Part shown: positions 1-9,484 of the stretch, piece after piece
Layout: every line of letters begins with the position of its first letter
How positions within the stretch are numbered: position 1 is the stretch's first letter
Source: Gammaproteobacteria bacterium
Lineage (GTDB): Bacteria; Pseudomonadota; Gammaproteobacteria; Steroidobacterales; Rariloculaceae
Assembly: GCA_017577365.1 (NCBI GenBank)
Contig: PKRJ01000006.1
Location: forward strand, 26,175-90,174
Direction: 5' to 3'
Length of the DNA: 64,000 nt
Position numbers and translations under genes: made by a program
Notes under the pieces: model-generated
Databases searched by the model: none
The model's input: only the letters and a program-made list of their open reading frames with translations
What the model was told of the DNA's origin: nothing

Positions 1-293
1 ACGGCGACTCGCGGCTCCTGTTCAACGTGCATGGAAACCGCTACAGCACCCGCTTGCTGCTCGCCGCGAAGGCCAGGATCACCGGCGAGCAGTTCTCGTC
101 GATGTCGGTTGCCGAGTGCTTCGAGCTCGCCGAGCGCCACGGGCTCGAGGTCGTCGAGTGGCACGGCATCGGCTCGTACGACAAGTCGCTGCTGCGCGTG
201 CTGCCCCGCCCGGTGTGGCGCTGGGCCGAACGGCACGCGCCGCTGCCGAAGCGCTTCGCGGTCTACCTGTATTTCGTCTGCCGTCGCCGTTGA
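1..293 (+). CDS. Class I SAM-dependent methyltransferase, C-terminal part
   Basis: An open frame enters from the left edge (first full codon at base 3) and stops at 293, so only the last ~96 residues are visible. The visible part includes a short Ser-rich recognition segment (ITGEQFSSM) and a basic, aromatic tail ending FAVYLYFVCRRR. This resembles the C-terminal lobe of small class I methyltransferases that act on lipids or sugars. The SAM-binding glycine loop would lie upstream of the window, so the assignment rests on general resemblance only. The next genes are on the opposite strand, so it is the last gene of its transcript. Confidence 0.5.
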   Translation, partial: GDSRLLFNVHGNRYSTRLLLAAKARITGEQFSSMSVAECFELAERHGLEVVEWHGIGSYDKSLLRVLPRPVWRWAERHAPLPKRFAVYLYFVCRRR

Positions 294-305
294 GCGTCGC
301 CGCTT

Positions 306-860
306 CTACTCGACGCGCCAGAACCAAATCCTCACGCCGTCGGGATAACGCTCCCCGGTGCCGATGAAGACCGAGCGCACGAGCCACTGAAGCCGCGGCG
401 ACGACGTCTCGAAGCGCGGCATCGTTCTGAAATAGACGAGGGAGGGATCCACGGATTCGCCGGCGTTGAGCTTTCGCATGACCTCGGGCGGCGCGTGACG
501 GATGCCGAAGTTCTGCACGTAGATGATCTCGCCCTGATCGGTCTCGAGCGAGTAGCGCGTGTCGAGCTCCGAGAAGCCGTCGGGCTGAATCATTTGCCAG
601 TCGGCGCCGCCCGGCACGACGCGCCCCTTGATCTCGGGGCCTTCGAACGTGCCTCCGAGGATCTCGACGATGCGCCTGCGGCCGTGCGTGACCTCGCCGA
701 GATCGACCGGCTGGGCAACCTGCACGTGCATCTCGAACGCGAGAGTCAGCTTCGGGGGTTGCGGCGCCGACGAGGAGGAGGTTTGCGCGGAAGCGGCGAG
801 CGCGAAGAGCAGTGTCGACGTCGAGAGCAGCGCGGCGGTTACGATCGAGCGGGCGGTCAC
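306..860 (-). CDS. Exported DUF3237-family protein
   Basis: About 184 residues with a clear signal peptide (hydrophobic stretch ending FALAASAQ) followed by a domain of the DUF3237 type. Recognisable parts are the LTLAFEMHV strand, a GRRRIVEILGGTFEGPEIKGRVVPGGADW core and a C-terminal FIGTGERYPDGVRIWFWRVE-like end, broken here only for description. DUF3237 proteins are small beta-barrels of unknown function. An ATG lies at 866, but the strong AGGAGG motif is only 2 nt from it and 8 nt from the GTG at 860, so I prefer the GTG. The gene sits 6-12 nt after the stop of the frameshifted lipoprotein gene, whose stop codon overlaps this Shine-Dalgarno, so the two are probably co-transcribed. Confidence 0.75.
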   Translation of the reverse strand: MTARSIVTAALLSTSTLLFALAASAQTSSSSAPQPPKLTLAFEMHVQVAQPVDLGEVTHGRRRIVEILGGTFEGPEIKGRVVPGGADWQMIQPDGFSELDTRYSLETDQGEIIYVQNFGIRHAPPEVMRKLNAGESVDPSLVYFRTMPRFETSSPRLQWLVRSVFIGTGERYPDGVRIWFWRVE

Positions 861-872
861 GGACATTTCCTC

Positions 873-2359
873 CTACGGCCTTACTTCGAACAACGAGTCT
901 CCGATCAGGAAGAACCAGGTGCCGTCGAGATGCCGGACACTGGGGGCGACGAAACGGTTGTACGAATCGTCGGCGATTCCCGTCGGGTTGGTGCCGAACT
1001 TTATCGCGCCCGATGCAGGGGAGAGAAGATGGAACCCCGAAGTGTCCGAGGTCACCACGCTGCCGTCGGCGCCTACGCCTTCCAGGTCGTTCAAATCCGG
1101 AGGCGTCAGCTCCACCGGTGTGCCCCGCACATGACTGACCGAGACGGACTCCGTGCGGCCGAAAGGCGCGCCCGGGAGGCTCCAGTAGAACGCGACCCAA
1201 CCCCCTTCGATGTCGTAGGTCATTCGGATGTTTTCCGGCTGGCCGGTCAGTAGAAGTGTCTCCGATACCCCGTCATGCACCGCGAGGTGCAGTCGTAGCT
1301 ATCCGGCATGGCGGGGTACTCGGTCGACTTCCGGTAGACGAAGCTCGAGCCGTCGCTGCGAATGTCCTCCTTCTTGGCTCCGTCGTCGGTGATTCTCGTC
1401 GTGCCGCCGGCAGCGAAGAGGTAAACGTCTTCGCCGAGCGTTCCCGACGGAAGGGGTTCATCCACGTTGACTCTGCAGAAGGCAACGGCACCGTCGTCCA
1501 GGAGATCGGCGGTGGTCGAGCAAGGGCGGTCGGTGATCAGGAGCGCTTCCTCGTTGGAGAATCGCCATCTCCAAAGCTCGCCGCCCGCACGCCAGATGGC
1601 GTAATCGCCGCGCGCCCTGACGGTCCCGGCATGGTACTCGTTGCTCAGCCGGACGAGCTCGCGCTGCGCTTCAGGGCGAGCGTCGATCACTCGGGCGCTC
1701 TTCCCGTCCCGAAGCACGAGCAGCGCGCCTTGGGACGTGAGCCAGGCGTAACCGTCGTCGTATAGCTCCAGGTCGCCGGGTGCGGCGAGCTCGGCGATGC
1801 TGCCGTCCTCGAGCGAGCGGACGAAATAACGGTGCCCCGTCTCCTCCTCGGTTCGCCTGTACAGAACTCGCTCGCCGTCCGTGTCGAGGATCGCGCCGTC
1901 GACGCGCGTGACCCGATCGAGCGCCGTGGATTTCTCGACGATGATGTAGCGTGCCACGTGCGCCGATTCGCCCGTGCTGAAGGTCGCTCTGAAGTGGACG
2001 TCCCCTTCGCGTCCGTGGTAGCCGCTCAGATCGGCGACGATGTCGAGCTTTCCGTTCGTGGACGACCCGATCGGGAGGTAATAGTCATCGTGATCCCACG
2101 ATATCCACACCTCGAACTCGCAGGAACCTCCGCGCGGACCGCGACATTCGGCCCTGATGGGAACTTCCGGGGCCGCCACTCGAAACGGGATCGGCTCGTG
2201 AACGACGAGCCCGGACGCCGAGGGGCCGCCCGATGAAGAGCGGGGCGACGAGCCGGACAAATCCGACGACGAGCCGGAGCTGCAGCCGCTCAGGGCAACC
2301 ACGGCGTTTACGACAACGACTGAAATGACGCCGCCGAGGCCACGGACCAGGGGTGTCAT
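873..2359 (-). pseudogene. Surface lipoprotein with beta-propeller-like repeats, interrupted by one frameshift
   Basis: The first frame (2359 to 1247) encodes 370 residues beginning with a lipoprotein signal (VVALSGC). An Ig-like segment follows, then repeated DG-containing strands such as DDGYAWLTSQGALLVLRDG and DDGAVAFCR. A second frame (to 873) continues the same style of protein (HDGVSETLLLTG, EGGWVAFYW, ADGSVVTSD). The second frame is open only after a TAG near 1302, and one extra base at about 1300-1303 would join the frames as MPD-x-LRLHLAVHDGVSE. The repaired product would be about 495 residues. This is either a real frameshift or a one-base sequence error. The function is unknown; the fold resembles TolB-like propellers. 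Confidence 0.6.
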
Positions 2360-2960
2360 GACCGTATCGAGCGTAACACGTTCCTCGATCAGAAACGACG
2401 TGGCCTGTCGTCACGACGCTCGACGCCCACACGAGGGGCCGCCGACGCGACCCGCTGCGCATCGTCGAGGTTTACGCCGATGCAGACCGTGGCAATCGCG
2501 GACGCGATTCATGCGCATTTCGAGCGGCTGTGCCCGTGTGCGCGACCATCGCTCCGCCGGGCAGTCGGCGGCCCCCGGACGTCACGAGGGCACACCACTC
2601 GAGCCTGGGCCTCGGCCCGCGCCAAGGAGGCTATGCGGAAAGGGCCGTTCGCGGATGTCGTCACTCTTGCTTCTTTACACGAGGTTCGTCCTCCCTGCTT
2701 GCGGCGTCTCCCTATGCCGCGGCTCCTTGCGCGTGTGACGAATTTGAGATTGTGACGTGATTTGCTAGACACCTTTGCAAGGACGGCCAAACGTGCGCCG
2801 GATCGCCGCGAAAAACCTCGCGGACGGGATGGCATTGCACGTGCGCATGTTGAGCATTCAGTGGCATAGGAATTGCATTAGCCCGATATCCGAGCGAATG
2901 CGCCGTCGAGCGACGCGCGCCCGGGAACTCTATCCACCGCGCAACACGGGGGAGACCGTC
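2360..2960 (+). other. Intergenic region with no supported gene
   Basis: About 600 bp separate the divergent lipoprotein and porin genes. Short open frames here have no recognisable domain or good start site. A weak promoter-like pair, TTGAGA (2744-2749) and TAGACA (2766-2771) with a 16-bp spacer, points toward the porin. Otherwise I see nothing in it. Confidence 0.4.
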
Positions 2961-4202
2961 ATGGCACCTGTCCAACGGAAGAGGGGCTGTGTGTGCGTAA
3001 TGGAGGGCGCGCTCGCGGTAGCAGCGATCGGCTGTGCGCTGCCTGCGGCCGCCTTCGAAGTCGCCGCCGGTGACTGGACGCTGAACATCAGCGGCAACGT
3101 CAACGTTCACTATATCCATGCGGATTGCGAGGAGGAAACGACGCCCGGCGTCACGGGCGGCCTCGCGTGCCGCGGCGCCGCCGGCGAGGATCGAAGCTCG
3201 TCGATCGCGAACGGCTTGCTGCCGGCGGCACTATCGATCGGCGGGTCGACGACGCAGAACGGCTACGACATCGGTTTCACGTTCGGCTTCTTTCCCGGTA
3301 TCGCCACGAACGACGGGAGCCCGAACCTTCAACAGGGGGCGGAACGGCTGAACACGGCGCTCGGCACGACGGCTATCGACATGCGCCAGGTATTCATGAC
3401 GTTCGGCAATGACCGTATGGGCACGTTCAAGCTCGGCCGCGACCTCGGTCTGTTCGGCGCCGACGCGATCTTGAACGATATGACGATCCCGGGCGTCGGT
3501 GGAATAAACACGAACAACGCCGCGCCGGCGAATACCTCGCTCGGGTCCATCGGTCTCGGCTATATCTATGCCGACTGGATCGGGCAAATCACCTATACGA
3601 CGCCGGACTTCAACGGTCTCCGCTTCTCGATCGGAATATTCGATCCGCTCGAGCCCATCCTGCAGAACGTGCCGACGCCCGAGGGACTGCCCGGATTCCA
3701 CGGCAAGATCTCGTACACGAAGGAGCCGTTCTACCTGTCCGCGAGCTTCATCACGCAGGAGCACGAGGGTCCGACGGATGCGGCGGATTTCGATAGCGTC
3801 GGCTTCGACGTCGGCGGTAAGGTCACGTTCGGCGACGGCAACGGCGAATTCATGCTGTGGTATTACGTCGGCGAGGGAATGGGGACCACGGCGCTCTATT
3901 TCTTCGGCGACGACGGCGCCGGCGCGGAGCGCGATTCCGACGGCTTCCTCGCGCAGGTCACCTGGAAGCTCGGCGACACCAAGCTCGGCGTGAACTACGG
4001 CCGCAGCGACCTCGATCTCGCGCCGGGAGAGGCGCCGTCGGCGCTCGTCCGCCGCAACGAGAAGGTGACGTTCGGGGCCTACCACTCGCTGACGCAGAAT
4101 CTTACGCTGCTCGCCGAGTTCACCCGCGTCCAGTCCGAGGCGCACGACGGCGTCGAGAACGAGAGCACGAACTTCAATATCGGCGCGTTCCTGTCGTTCT
4201 GA
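2961..4202 (+). CDS. Outer-membrane porin (16-strand type, trimeric porin family)
   Basis: The predicted 413-residue protein has a signal peptide (AVAAIGCALPAAAFE) and then alternating amphipathic strands rich in Gly, Tyr and Asp. Porin-like segments include the first strand (DWTLNISGNVNVHYI), a QVFMTFGNDRMGTFKLGRD strand-turn and an aromatic last strand ending FNIGAFLSF with C-terminal Phe. It would form a diffusion channel in the outer membrane. The ATG at 2961 is chosen because GGGGGAG sits about 5 nt upstream; a longer frame extends to 2775 but carries no signal peptide at its start. The substrate cannot be read from the sequence. Confidence 0.8.
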   Translation: MAPVQRKRGCVCVMEGALAVAAIGCALPAAAFEVAAGDWTLNISGNVNVHYIHADCEEETTPGVTGGLACRGAAGEDRSSSIANGLLPAALSIGGSTTQNGYDIGFTFGFFPGIATNDGSPNLQQGAERLNTALGTTAIDMRQVFMTFGNDRMGTFKLGRDLGLFGADAILNDMTIPGVGGINTNNAAPANTSLGSIGLGYIYADWIGQITYTTPDFNGLRFSIGIFDPLEPILQNVPTPEGLPGFHGKISYTKEPFYLSASFITQEHEGPTDAADFDSVGFDVGGKVTFGDGNGEFMLWYYVGEGMGTTALYFFGDDGAGAERDSDGFLAQVTWKLGDTKLGVNYGRSDLDLAPGEAPSALVRRNEKVTFGAYHSLTQNLTLLAEFTRVQSEAHDGVENESTNFNIGAFLSF

Positions 4203-4256
4203 ACGCTCTCTTCCGGCCGGACGCCCGCGAGAGATCCTCGATGCACCGGCATCGGG

Positions 4257-4265
4257 TGGTAGAAT
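4257..4265 (+). promoter_or_regulatory. Extended -10 promoter element for the SapC gene
   Basis: TGGTAGAAT matches an extended sigma-70 -10 box (TGn followed by TAGAAT). It lies 34 bp before the SapC start in the short gap after the porin gene. No good -35 is evident, as expected for extended -10 promoters. Confidence 0.4.
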
Positions 4266-4298
4266 CGCGCGGTCGATGGGAAGCCGGAGAGAGCCGAG

Positions 4299-5057
4299 AT
4301 GTCGGGCCCGCTGTTCTACAACAAGATCGTTCCGCTGAACCGAGACCGCCACCGAAGCCTCAAGCTGAAGGCGGACGGGTCGCAGCGTTTCGCCGCGGGC
4401 ACGCATTTCGTGCCGCTGACCGCGATCGAGTTCTACCAGGCCGCCCGTGACTACCCGGTCGTATTCTCCGGAGGCGACAACGCTAGCCCGATCGCGATGG
4501 TCGGCCTGCGGGCGGGAGAGAACCTCTTCGTCGGCGACGACGGCAGATGGTCGAGCGACGTTTACTTGCCGGCATACGTCGCGCGATACCCCTTCATCCT
4601 CGTTCGCGTCGACGAGCAAGCCGATTACACCGTTTGCCTCGACGAGACGTACGAAGGATTCTCGGAGGACGAAGGCGAGCCCCTCTTCGACGACGAAGGC
4701 AAAGAGAGCGAGCTCACGCAGCGCGTCATCACGGTGCTCAGGGATCTGTTGACCGAGACCGAGCGCACACGGCGTTTCGTCGAGCGCCTGAAGTCGCTCG
4801 ACCTGTTCACGGTTCGCAGCGCCCGAGTTCAGGATCGGCTCGGCAGGTGGTACGGGCTCGAAGACTTTCGGGTCGTCGACGAGAAGAAGCTCGCGGAGCT
4901 CGACGACAAGGTCATCGCCGAGCTGCACCGTTCCGGATACCTCGGCTGCATCTATGCGCATCTCTTCTCGTTGGGCAACGTCGCGCGGCTCGGATGGCGA
5001 ATCCCGGTCGAGCCCGCGACGGAGGCCGCGCAAGAACCGGCCGCGGCGACGAGCTGA
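4299..5057 (+). CDS. SapC family protein
   Basis: A 252-residue protein matching the SapC family. It has the opening motif (FYNKIVPLNRDRH), the central FVPLTAIEFYQAARDYPVVF block, GLRAGENLFV and the YLPAYVARYPF segment. The family is common in proteobacteria near TonB receptors and porins, and its biochemical role is not established; the original SapC was linked to a Campylobacter S-layer locus. There is no signal peptide. A GGAGAG Shine-Dalgarno precedes the ATG. The gene is downstream of the porin with its own probable promoter. The C-terminal 20 residues are Ala/Glu-rich and probably disordered. Confidence 0.88.
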   Translation: MSGPLFYNKIVPLNRDRHRSLKLKADGSQRFAAGTHFVPLTAIEFYQAARDYPVVFSGGDNASPIAMVGLRAGENLFVGDDGRWSSDVYLPAYVARYPFILVRVDEQADYTVCLDETYEGFSEDEGEPLFDDEGKESELTQRVITVLRDLLTETERTRRFVERLKSLDLFTVRSARVQDRLGRWYGLEDFRVVDEKKLAELDDKVIAELHRSGYLGCIYAHLFSLGNVARLGWRIPVEPATEAAQEPAAATS

Positions 5058-5165
5058 GAACCGTTCACCGACGCCGCGCGGCCGCGCCGGCCATCTCCGA
5101 TAGATCGCGCGAATGAAAGGGGCCCCGCACGCGGAGTATCCACGCCGCGCTCGGGGCCGAAATCG

Positions 5166-6392
5166 ATGAGGCGACCCTCCGATCCCGCCGATCGGCGAAC
5201 GTGGCGCAACATCGCCGTGCTGTTTTTCGCCCACGCGGTGCTCGGCTCGCAGCTCGCCATCCACATCATTCTCGGCGGGCTCGCCGGTGCAGCGCTCGCG
5301 CCCGAGCGATCGCTCGCGACGTTGCCGATCTCGATCGTCGTGCTGGTCTCGATGCTGACGGCGCCGCCCGCGTCGTTACTGATGGGTCGTTATGGACGCC
5401 GCGCGGGATTCTTGCTCGCCGCGGTCGCCGGCGCCGCCGGCGGCGCGCTCGCCGTTCGCGCGCTGTTCGTCGGCAGCTTTGCGCTGCTGATCGCAGGCGC
5501 GGTATTCACCGGCATCTATCAGGCGTTCCACGGCTTCTTTCGCTTCGCGGCCGCGGATACCGCGTCCGAGCGTCTCAAGCCGAAAGCGATCTCCTGGGTT
5601 TTCGCGGGCGGATTGGTGAGCGCGCTGATCGGCCCCGAGGTCGTGCGGCTCACGTCCGATCTGTTCGCTCCGGCGCCGTTCGCGGGCGCCTACGCGGCGA
5701 TCATCGTCATCAACGTCGTCGGCGCCGCCGGGCTCGCGTTCCTCGATATTCCCGTGCCGCCTCGAAGCGCCGGCGGCGACGGCGCCGGCCGCCCCCTCAT
5801 CGAGATCGTTCGCCAGCCGGCGTTCATCGTCGCCGTGCTTTGCGCGATGGTCGGCTTCGCCGCGATGAGTCTCGTCATGACGTCCACGCCGCTCGCGCTG
5901 ACGGGGCACGGATTCACGACGGGACATGCCGCCGACGTGATCCGATGGCACATCGTCGCGATGTTCGCGCCGAGCTTCGTGACCGGAGCGGTGATCGCGC
6001 GTATCGGTCACGTTCCGGTCATCGGAGCCGGCCTCCTGCTGCTCGCGCTGTGCGGCGGAGTCGCTCTCGCCGGCGTCGATCTGCATCATTTCTACGTCGC
6101 GCTGATCGCGCTCGGATGCGGTTGGAACTTCACGTTCATTGGCGCGACGAGCCTGCTCGCGACCGTGCACCATCCTACCGAGCAAGCGAAAGTGCAAGGG
6201 CTCAACGATTTTCTCGTCTTCGGGCTCGTCGCCGTCGCGTCGTTCGCGTCCGGCGCGCTGCTCGACCTCTACGGTTGGCATGCCGTGCAGCTCGCGATGA
6301 TCCCGGGGCTCGCGCTTTCGGCGGCGGCGCTCGGCTGGCTTGCGCTCACGACCCGCGGCGAGAAGGCGACAATCCGAGATACTCGACTATAA
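5166..6392 (+). CDS. MFS transporter
   Basis: 408 residues with about 12 hydrophobic segments. After TM2 there is a loop GRYGRRAGF, the typical major facilitator motif A, and in TM11 a DFLVFG segment. The sequence also has GWNFTFIGAT in TM10, seen in drug/anion-exporter-like MFS proteins. It is a proton-coupled inner-membrane transporter of unknown substrate. The gene is 108 bp after SapC and precedes an exported protein that has its own promoter, so operon membership is uncertain. Confidence 0.85.
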   Translation: MRRPSDPADRRTWRNIAVLFFAHAVLGSQLAIHIILGGLAGAALAPERSLATLPISIVVLVSMLTAPPASLLMGRYGRRAGFLLAAVAGAAGGALAVRALFVGSFALLIAGAVFTGIYQAFHGFFRFAAADTASERLKPKAISWVFAGGLVSALIGPEVVRLTSDLFAPAPFAGAYAAIIVINVVGAAGLAFLDIPVPPRSAGGDGAGRPLIEIVRQPAFIVAVLCAMVGFAAMSLVMTSTPLALTGHGFTTGHAADVIRWHIVAMFAPSFVTGAVIARIGHVPVIGAGLLLLALCGGVALAGVDLHHFYVALIALGCGWNFTFIGATSLLATVHHPTEQAKVQGLNDFLVFGLVAVASFASGALLDLYGWHAVQLAMIPGLALSAAALGWLALTTRGEKATIRDTRL

Positions 6393-6393
6393 T
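6366..6393 (+). promoter_or_regulatory. Sigma-70-like promoter for the exported NTF2-like gene
   Basis: A perfect TATAAT (6388-6393) lies 16 bp after GCGACA (6366-6371, four of six matches to TTGACA). It overlaps the end of the MFS gene and lies 31 bp upstream of the GTG at 6425. Confidence 0.45.
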
Positions 6394-6424
6394 CGAGCCC
6401 ACAATAACGAAGGGGAGGCAGCCG

Positions 6425-7291
6425 GTGAGACGCTCGACGTTTTCGCTGATCGCGTTCGCGGCCGCATTGCTCGTGCCCGCGGTCGGGTTCGCACAAGGGC
6501 AAGCACAGAGGGAAGTGTCGTGCACGCGCGGCGGATTGAAGCGCGCGGTCGACCTGTACCTCGAGGCACAGACGAGCGGCGACATCTCGAAGCTGCCGTT
6601 GGCGACCGGCGTCGCCTACATCGAGAACATGGCGCTCGCCGACGTTCGGCAGGGGATCATCACGAAGCCGATGGTCATCGACCACAGCTTGAGCCTGTAC
6701 GACGAGGATTCGTGTCAGACGTTCACGGAGGTGATCGTTACGAATCCCGAGGAGCCGTACGTGCTCGGTACGCGCCTGCGCGTCAACCACGACAAGATCG
6801 CGGAGGTCGAGATCTTGTGGACGACGACCGGCTATTGGCTGTTCGACGCGGAGGCGTATCTCGAGTATTCATCCGCGGAGAACTGGGGGCCGATTCCGGC
6901 GGAGGAGCGCGCTTCGCGCGGCACGCTGGTGTCCGCCGCGAACGCGTATCTCGACGCTTTCCTCGAAGGCAAAATCGATCTCGTGCCGTGGGGCTTTCCG
7001 TGCGTGCGCATCGAGGGCGGCGCGTATACCGGCCGAGGCTCGCCCGACGACAGCTGCGAGGTCGGCGTGCCGGCGGGCGTGAACATCGTGAATCGCCGCT
7101 TCGTCGTCGACGAGGTCATCGGTGCCGTCGTCGTCTTCTGCACGTTCGGACCGGGCGGCCAGATCGGAGGCAGCGGCGCTCCCGACACGCACCTGTTCCG
7201 CGTCGAGAACGGCAAGCTCCGTTACGTGCATACGCTCACGCATCTCAAGATGGAGGATTTCCGCCGCCGCAGCGGCGGTGGCGGCGGCTGA
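6425..7291 (+). CDS. Exported protein with two NTF2-like (SnoaL/DUF8021-like) repeats
   Basis: 288 residues with a signal peptide (FAAALLVPAVGFAQ). Two similar halves follow. The first begins LKRAVDLYLEAQTSGDISKLP and the second LVSAANAYLDAFLEGKIDLVP, each followed by beta-strand segments, as in tandem NTF2-like domains. The family (DUF8021-like) has no known enzyme activity. The protein should act in the periplasm. The GTG start is preceded by GGGGAGG at 6 nt spacing. The C-terminal ten residues are Arg then Gly-rich. No catalytic residues can be assigned. Confidence 0.65.
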   Translation: MRRSTFSLIAFAAALLVPAVGFAQGQAQREVSCTRGGLKRAVDLYLEAQTSGDISKLPLATGVAYIENMALADVRQGIITKPMVIDHSLSLYDEDSCQTFTEVIVTNPEEPYVLGTRLRVNHDKIAEVEILWTTTGYWLFDAEAYLEYSSAENWGPIPAEERASRGTLVSAANAYLDAFLEGKIDLVPWGFPCVRIEGGAYTGRGSPDDSCEVGVPAGVNIVNRRFVVDEVIGAVVVFCTFGPGGQIGGSGAPDTHLFRVENGKLRYVHTLTHLKMEDFRRRSGGGGG

Positions 7292-7301
7292 CGACGCCGT
7301 C

Positions 7302-7332
7302 CACGGGAGCGGCGGTTGCCGCTGCTCCCGTG
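7302..7332. terminator. Bidirectional terminator hairpin
   Basis: CACGGGAGC (7302-7310) pairs perfectly with GCTCCCGTG (7324-7332), with further partial pairing in the loop. It lies between the convergent NTF2-like and methyltransferase genes. Confidence 0.6.
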
Positions 7333-7374
7333 CGTGCTCGCCGCGCTCCTACCGCTCTCTTCTCGAATTGCCCG

Positions 7375-8088
7375 CTACGGGGCTCGGATCGCCATCAGCG
7401 ATTTGGTGAATCCGCCGAGCCGCTCCTTCGCGATCGTCGCGTCCGGAAACAGACGGCGCATCTCCGCTTCCGAAAGCAAATGCCAATCGGGCGTCGTCTT
7501 CTTGATCCAGACGCGGTTCGTCGCCTCGAGCAGCGGGACGAGCGCGCGGCGCGGGATATACGCGACGAACGGCAGCCAGCTGTGGCTTTCGATCGGGAAG
7601 GATCGGCACGGGGTTTGGACGAAATACCCCTTCCCGAGTCGGACGATCTCGCGCGCGAACTCCTGTTGACGCGCCCAGGCGCGCCGCTCGAACTCGGCCC
7701 CGTCGCGCAGCGTCCAGATCTCGCTCTTCGGCACCGTCACGTGCTCGATGACGGACGAGCAGTAGACGATATCGAAGAAGCCGTCCTCGAACGGCAGCCG
7801 GCCCGCTTCGGGAATGTGCACGGGCGTGAAGCCGAAGCGACGGTAACCTTCCTGCACCGCGGAAGGGTCGATGTCCGCGATGTGGACGTTCGCTGGAGAT
7901 ATCGGCGTGCCGGCCAATACGGACGCGATGTGGGTCCCGTTCTCCGAGCCGATGTCGAGGATTCTCGTGTTTCGCCGAATCTCGAAGTGCTCGAGAAAGA
8001 TCCGCGCCCGTTTGGCGCGCGCTTCGCTGCGAACGTGATTGACGAGCGTGGTCACCATCCGAGCCGACGCCTCCCCGGTGCGCGCCAT
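7375..8088 (-). CDS. Class I SAM-dependent methyltransferase
   Basis: 237 residues. The SAM-binding motif I reads ILDIGSENGTH, motif II has an acidic residue after HIADIDPSAVQ, and a post-motif DGFFDIVYCSSVIEHV shows the methyltransferase-11/23 pattern. The C-terminal half has substrate-side segments (YFVQTPCRSFPIESH) seen in methyltransferases near glycan and lipid genes. The protein should be cytoplasmic. The gene stands alone on the minus strand after the terminator. The acceptor is unknown. Confidence 0.8.
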   Translation of the reverse strand: MARTGEASARMVTTLVNHVRSEARAKRARIFLEHFEIRRNTRILDIGSENGTHIASVLAGTPISPANVHIADIDPSAVQEGYRRFGFTPVHIPEAGRLPFEDGFFDIVYCSSVIEHVTVPKSEIWTLRDGAEFERRAWARQQEFAREIVRLGKGYFVQTPCRSFPIESHSWLPFVAYIPRRALVPLLEATNRVWIKKTTPDWHLLSEAEMRRLFPDATIAKERLGGFTKSLMAIRAP

Positions 8089-8236
8089 CGGTCCGAATCC
8101 GATGAGATGCTAACAAGATGGAGGGCGCCGGAGCATCGGGTGCTCTCGGGACTTGACTGATCCCGCCTCATGGACGACGGAGTCCCGCGCCGTCGAGCGC
8201 GAGGCTCCGCCGTCCCTCCGGCCGCGCGGGCGAGCG

Positions 8237-9484
8237 CTATGGGCGAGCGACCTTGCTCGGGGCTGTCTCCTCGAGAAAGAGCGCGGCGACGCCGGCGCAG
8301 ACCGCGCAGAACGCGGCGACGACGATGGGCGCGGCCAGACTCGTCGCGTCGGCGATTCGTCCGGCGAGCGTCGGCATCGTGACGCCGCCGATGAGTTCGC
8401 CGATGGCGACGACGAGTCCCATCGACGACGCGGCGAGCGACCTGGAGACGCTTTCGCCCGGCACGACGCCCATGAACAGCGGAAACGCGCCGGTGCCGCT
8501 CCATCCGAGGAACAGTAAGAGCCCGAGCATCCACATCGGGCCGTCGAACCAGAGCGCGGCGAGCGGCGTCATCACCGCGCCGAAGCAAAAGAGAATCATC
8601 GCGGGCTTTCGCCCGACGCGATCGGACCACGCGGGAACGAGAAAGCCGCAGATCGCCGTCGCCAATCCGGTGATACCGACGAGCTGTCCGGCCTGCTCGG
8701 CGGTGAAGCCGCGAACGTTCTGGAAGAAGACCGGCATGAACGTGAGGCCGACGAGGAACCACGCGACCATGAAGATCGATATCACGCAGCAGACGCGAAT
8801 GTTGTGCTCCTTCAGCATCGAAAGAGCGCTCAAGCCGACGCGCGGGGGCGTTTCGGCCGCCTCTTCCGGCGTTCGTGCAGGCTCGCGTAGATAGAGAAAG
8901 ACGAGCAGCGCGCAGATCAGACCCGGAATACCCGTCAGAAAGAACGTGACGCGCCAATCGAACATCGAGGCGAGCCGCGGCACGAGAAAACCCGCGAGCA
9001 TATTGCCTATGAGCGCCGCGAACACGTTCTGCATGACGCCGGCGTTGAGGCCGCGGCGATGCGGCGAAGACTCGACATTCATGATCGAAAGACAGACGGG
9101 CAGGAACGGTCCTTCGGCGATGCCCATCAGCACGCGCGCAGCGAGCAGGAACGCGAACGACGTCGCGAGGCCGGACACGGCCGAGCACAGCGAGAACACG
9201 ACGATCGACAGCAGCACGAACGGTTTGCGTGCACGGATCGCATCGGACCACGCGGCGACGAAATAGGCCGATATCGCCCAGGCCAGCGCGAGGCCCGAGC
9301 TCAGCATGCCGATCTGGGTATTGGTCAGCCCGAGGTCGACCTGGATCGCTGCGACGAGATAATTGATCGCGTTACGGTCGAAGAAGACCAGCCCGAACGA
9401 GAATCCCAAGAGCAGCAGGATGCCGTTCTCGTAAGTGAAGAACGTCCGGCGCCCGTTCCGGGCCGCTGCGTGGGTCGCGCTCAT
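8237..9484 (-). CDS. MFS transporter, anion:cation symporter (ACS)-like
   Basis: 415 residues with 12 predicted transmembrane segments. The TM1 region FGLVFFDRNAINYL and the following DLGLTNTQIGMLSSGLALAWA are typical of the ACS branch, which imports sugar acids and other organic anions. Motif A is AAWSDAIRARKPF and the second-half copy is PAWSDRVGRKPAM. The ATG at 9484 is chosen because AAGGGGG lies 5 nt upstream; the frame stays open to 10222 without recognisable protein. The cargo is unknown. Confidence 0.85.
   Translation of the reverse strand: MSATHAAARNGRRTFFTYENGILLLLGFSFGLVFFDRNAINYLVAAIQVDLGLTNTQIGMLSSGLALAWAISAYFVAAWSDAIRARKPFVLLSIVVFSLCSAVSGLATSFAFLLAARVLMGIAEGPFLPVCLSIMNVESSPHRRGLNAGVMQNVFAALIGNMLAGFLVPRLASMFDWRVTFFLTGIPGLICALLVFLYLREPARTPEEAAETPPRVGLSALSMLKEHNIRVCCVISIFMVAWFLVGLTFMPVFFQNVRGFTAEQAGQLVGITGLATAICGFLVPAWSDRVGRKPAMILFCFGAVMTPLAALWFDGPMWMLGLLLFLGWSGTGAFPLFMGVVPGESVSRSLAASSMGLVVAIGELIGGVTMPTLAGRIADATSLAAPIVVAAFCAVCAGVAALFLEETAPSKVARP

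Noticed and set aside
2480-2755. Short frames in the gap before the porin
   Set aside because: There is no Shine-Dalgarno, domain or sensible composition; frames are alternatives of each other.
5119-5160. GGCCCCG...CGGGGCC inverted repeat before the MFS gene
   Set aside because: The spacer is long (about 24 nt) and the position is upstream of a start; no terminator or operator role is supported.
3231-5264. Long minus-strand frame of 677 codons opposite the porin, SapC and MFS start
   Set aside because: It lies antisense to three recognised genes, with Arg-rich composition and no domain.
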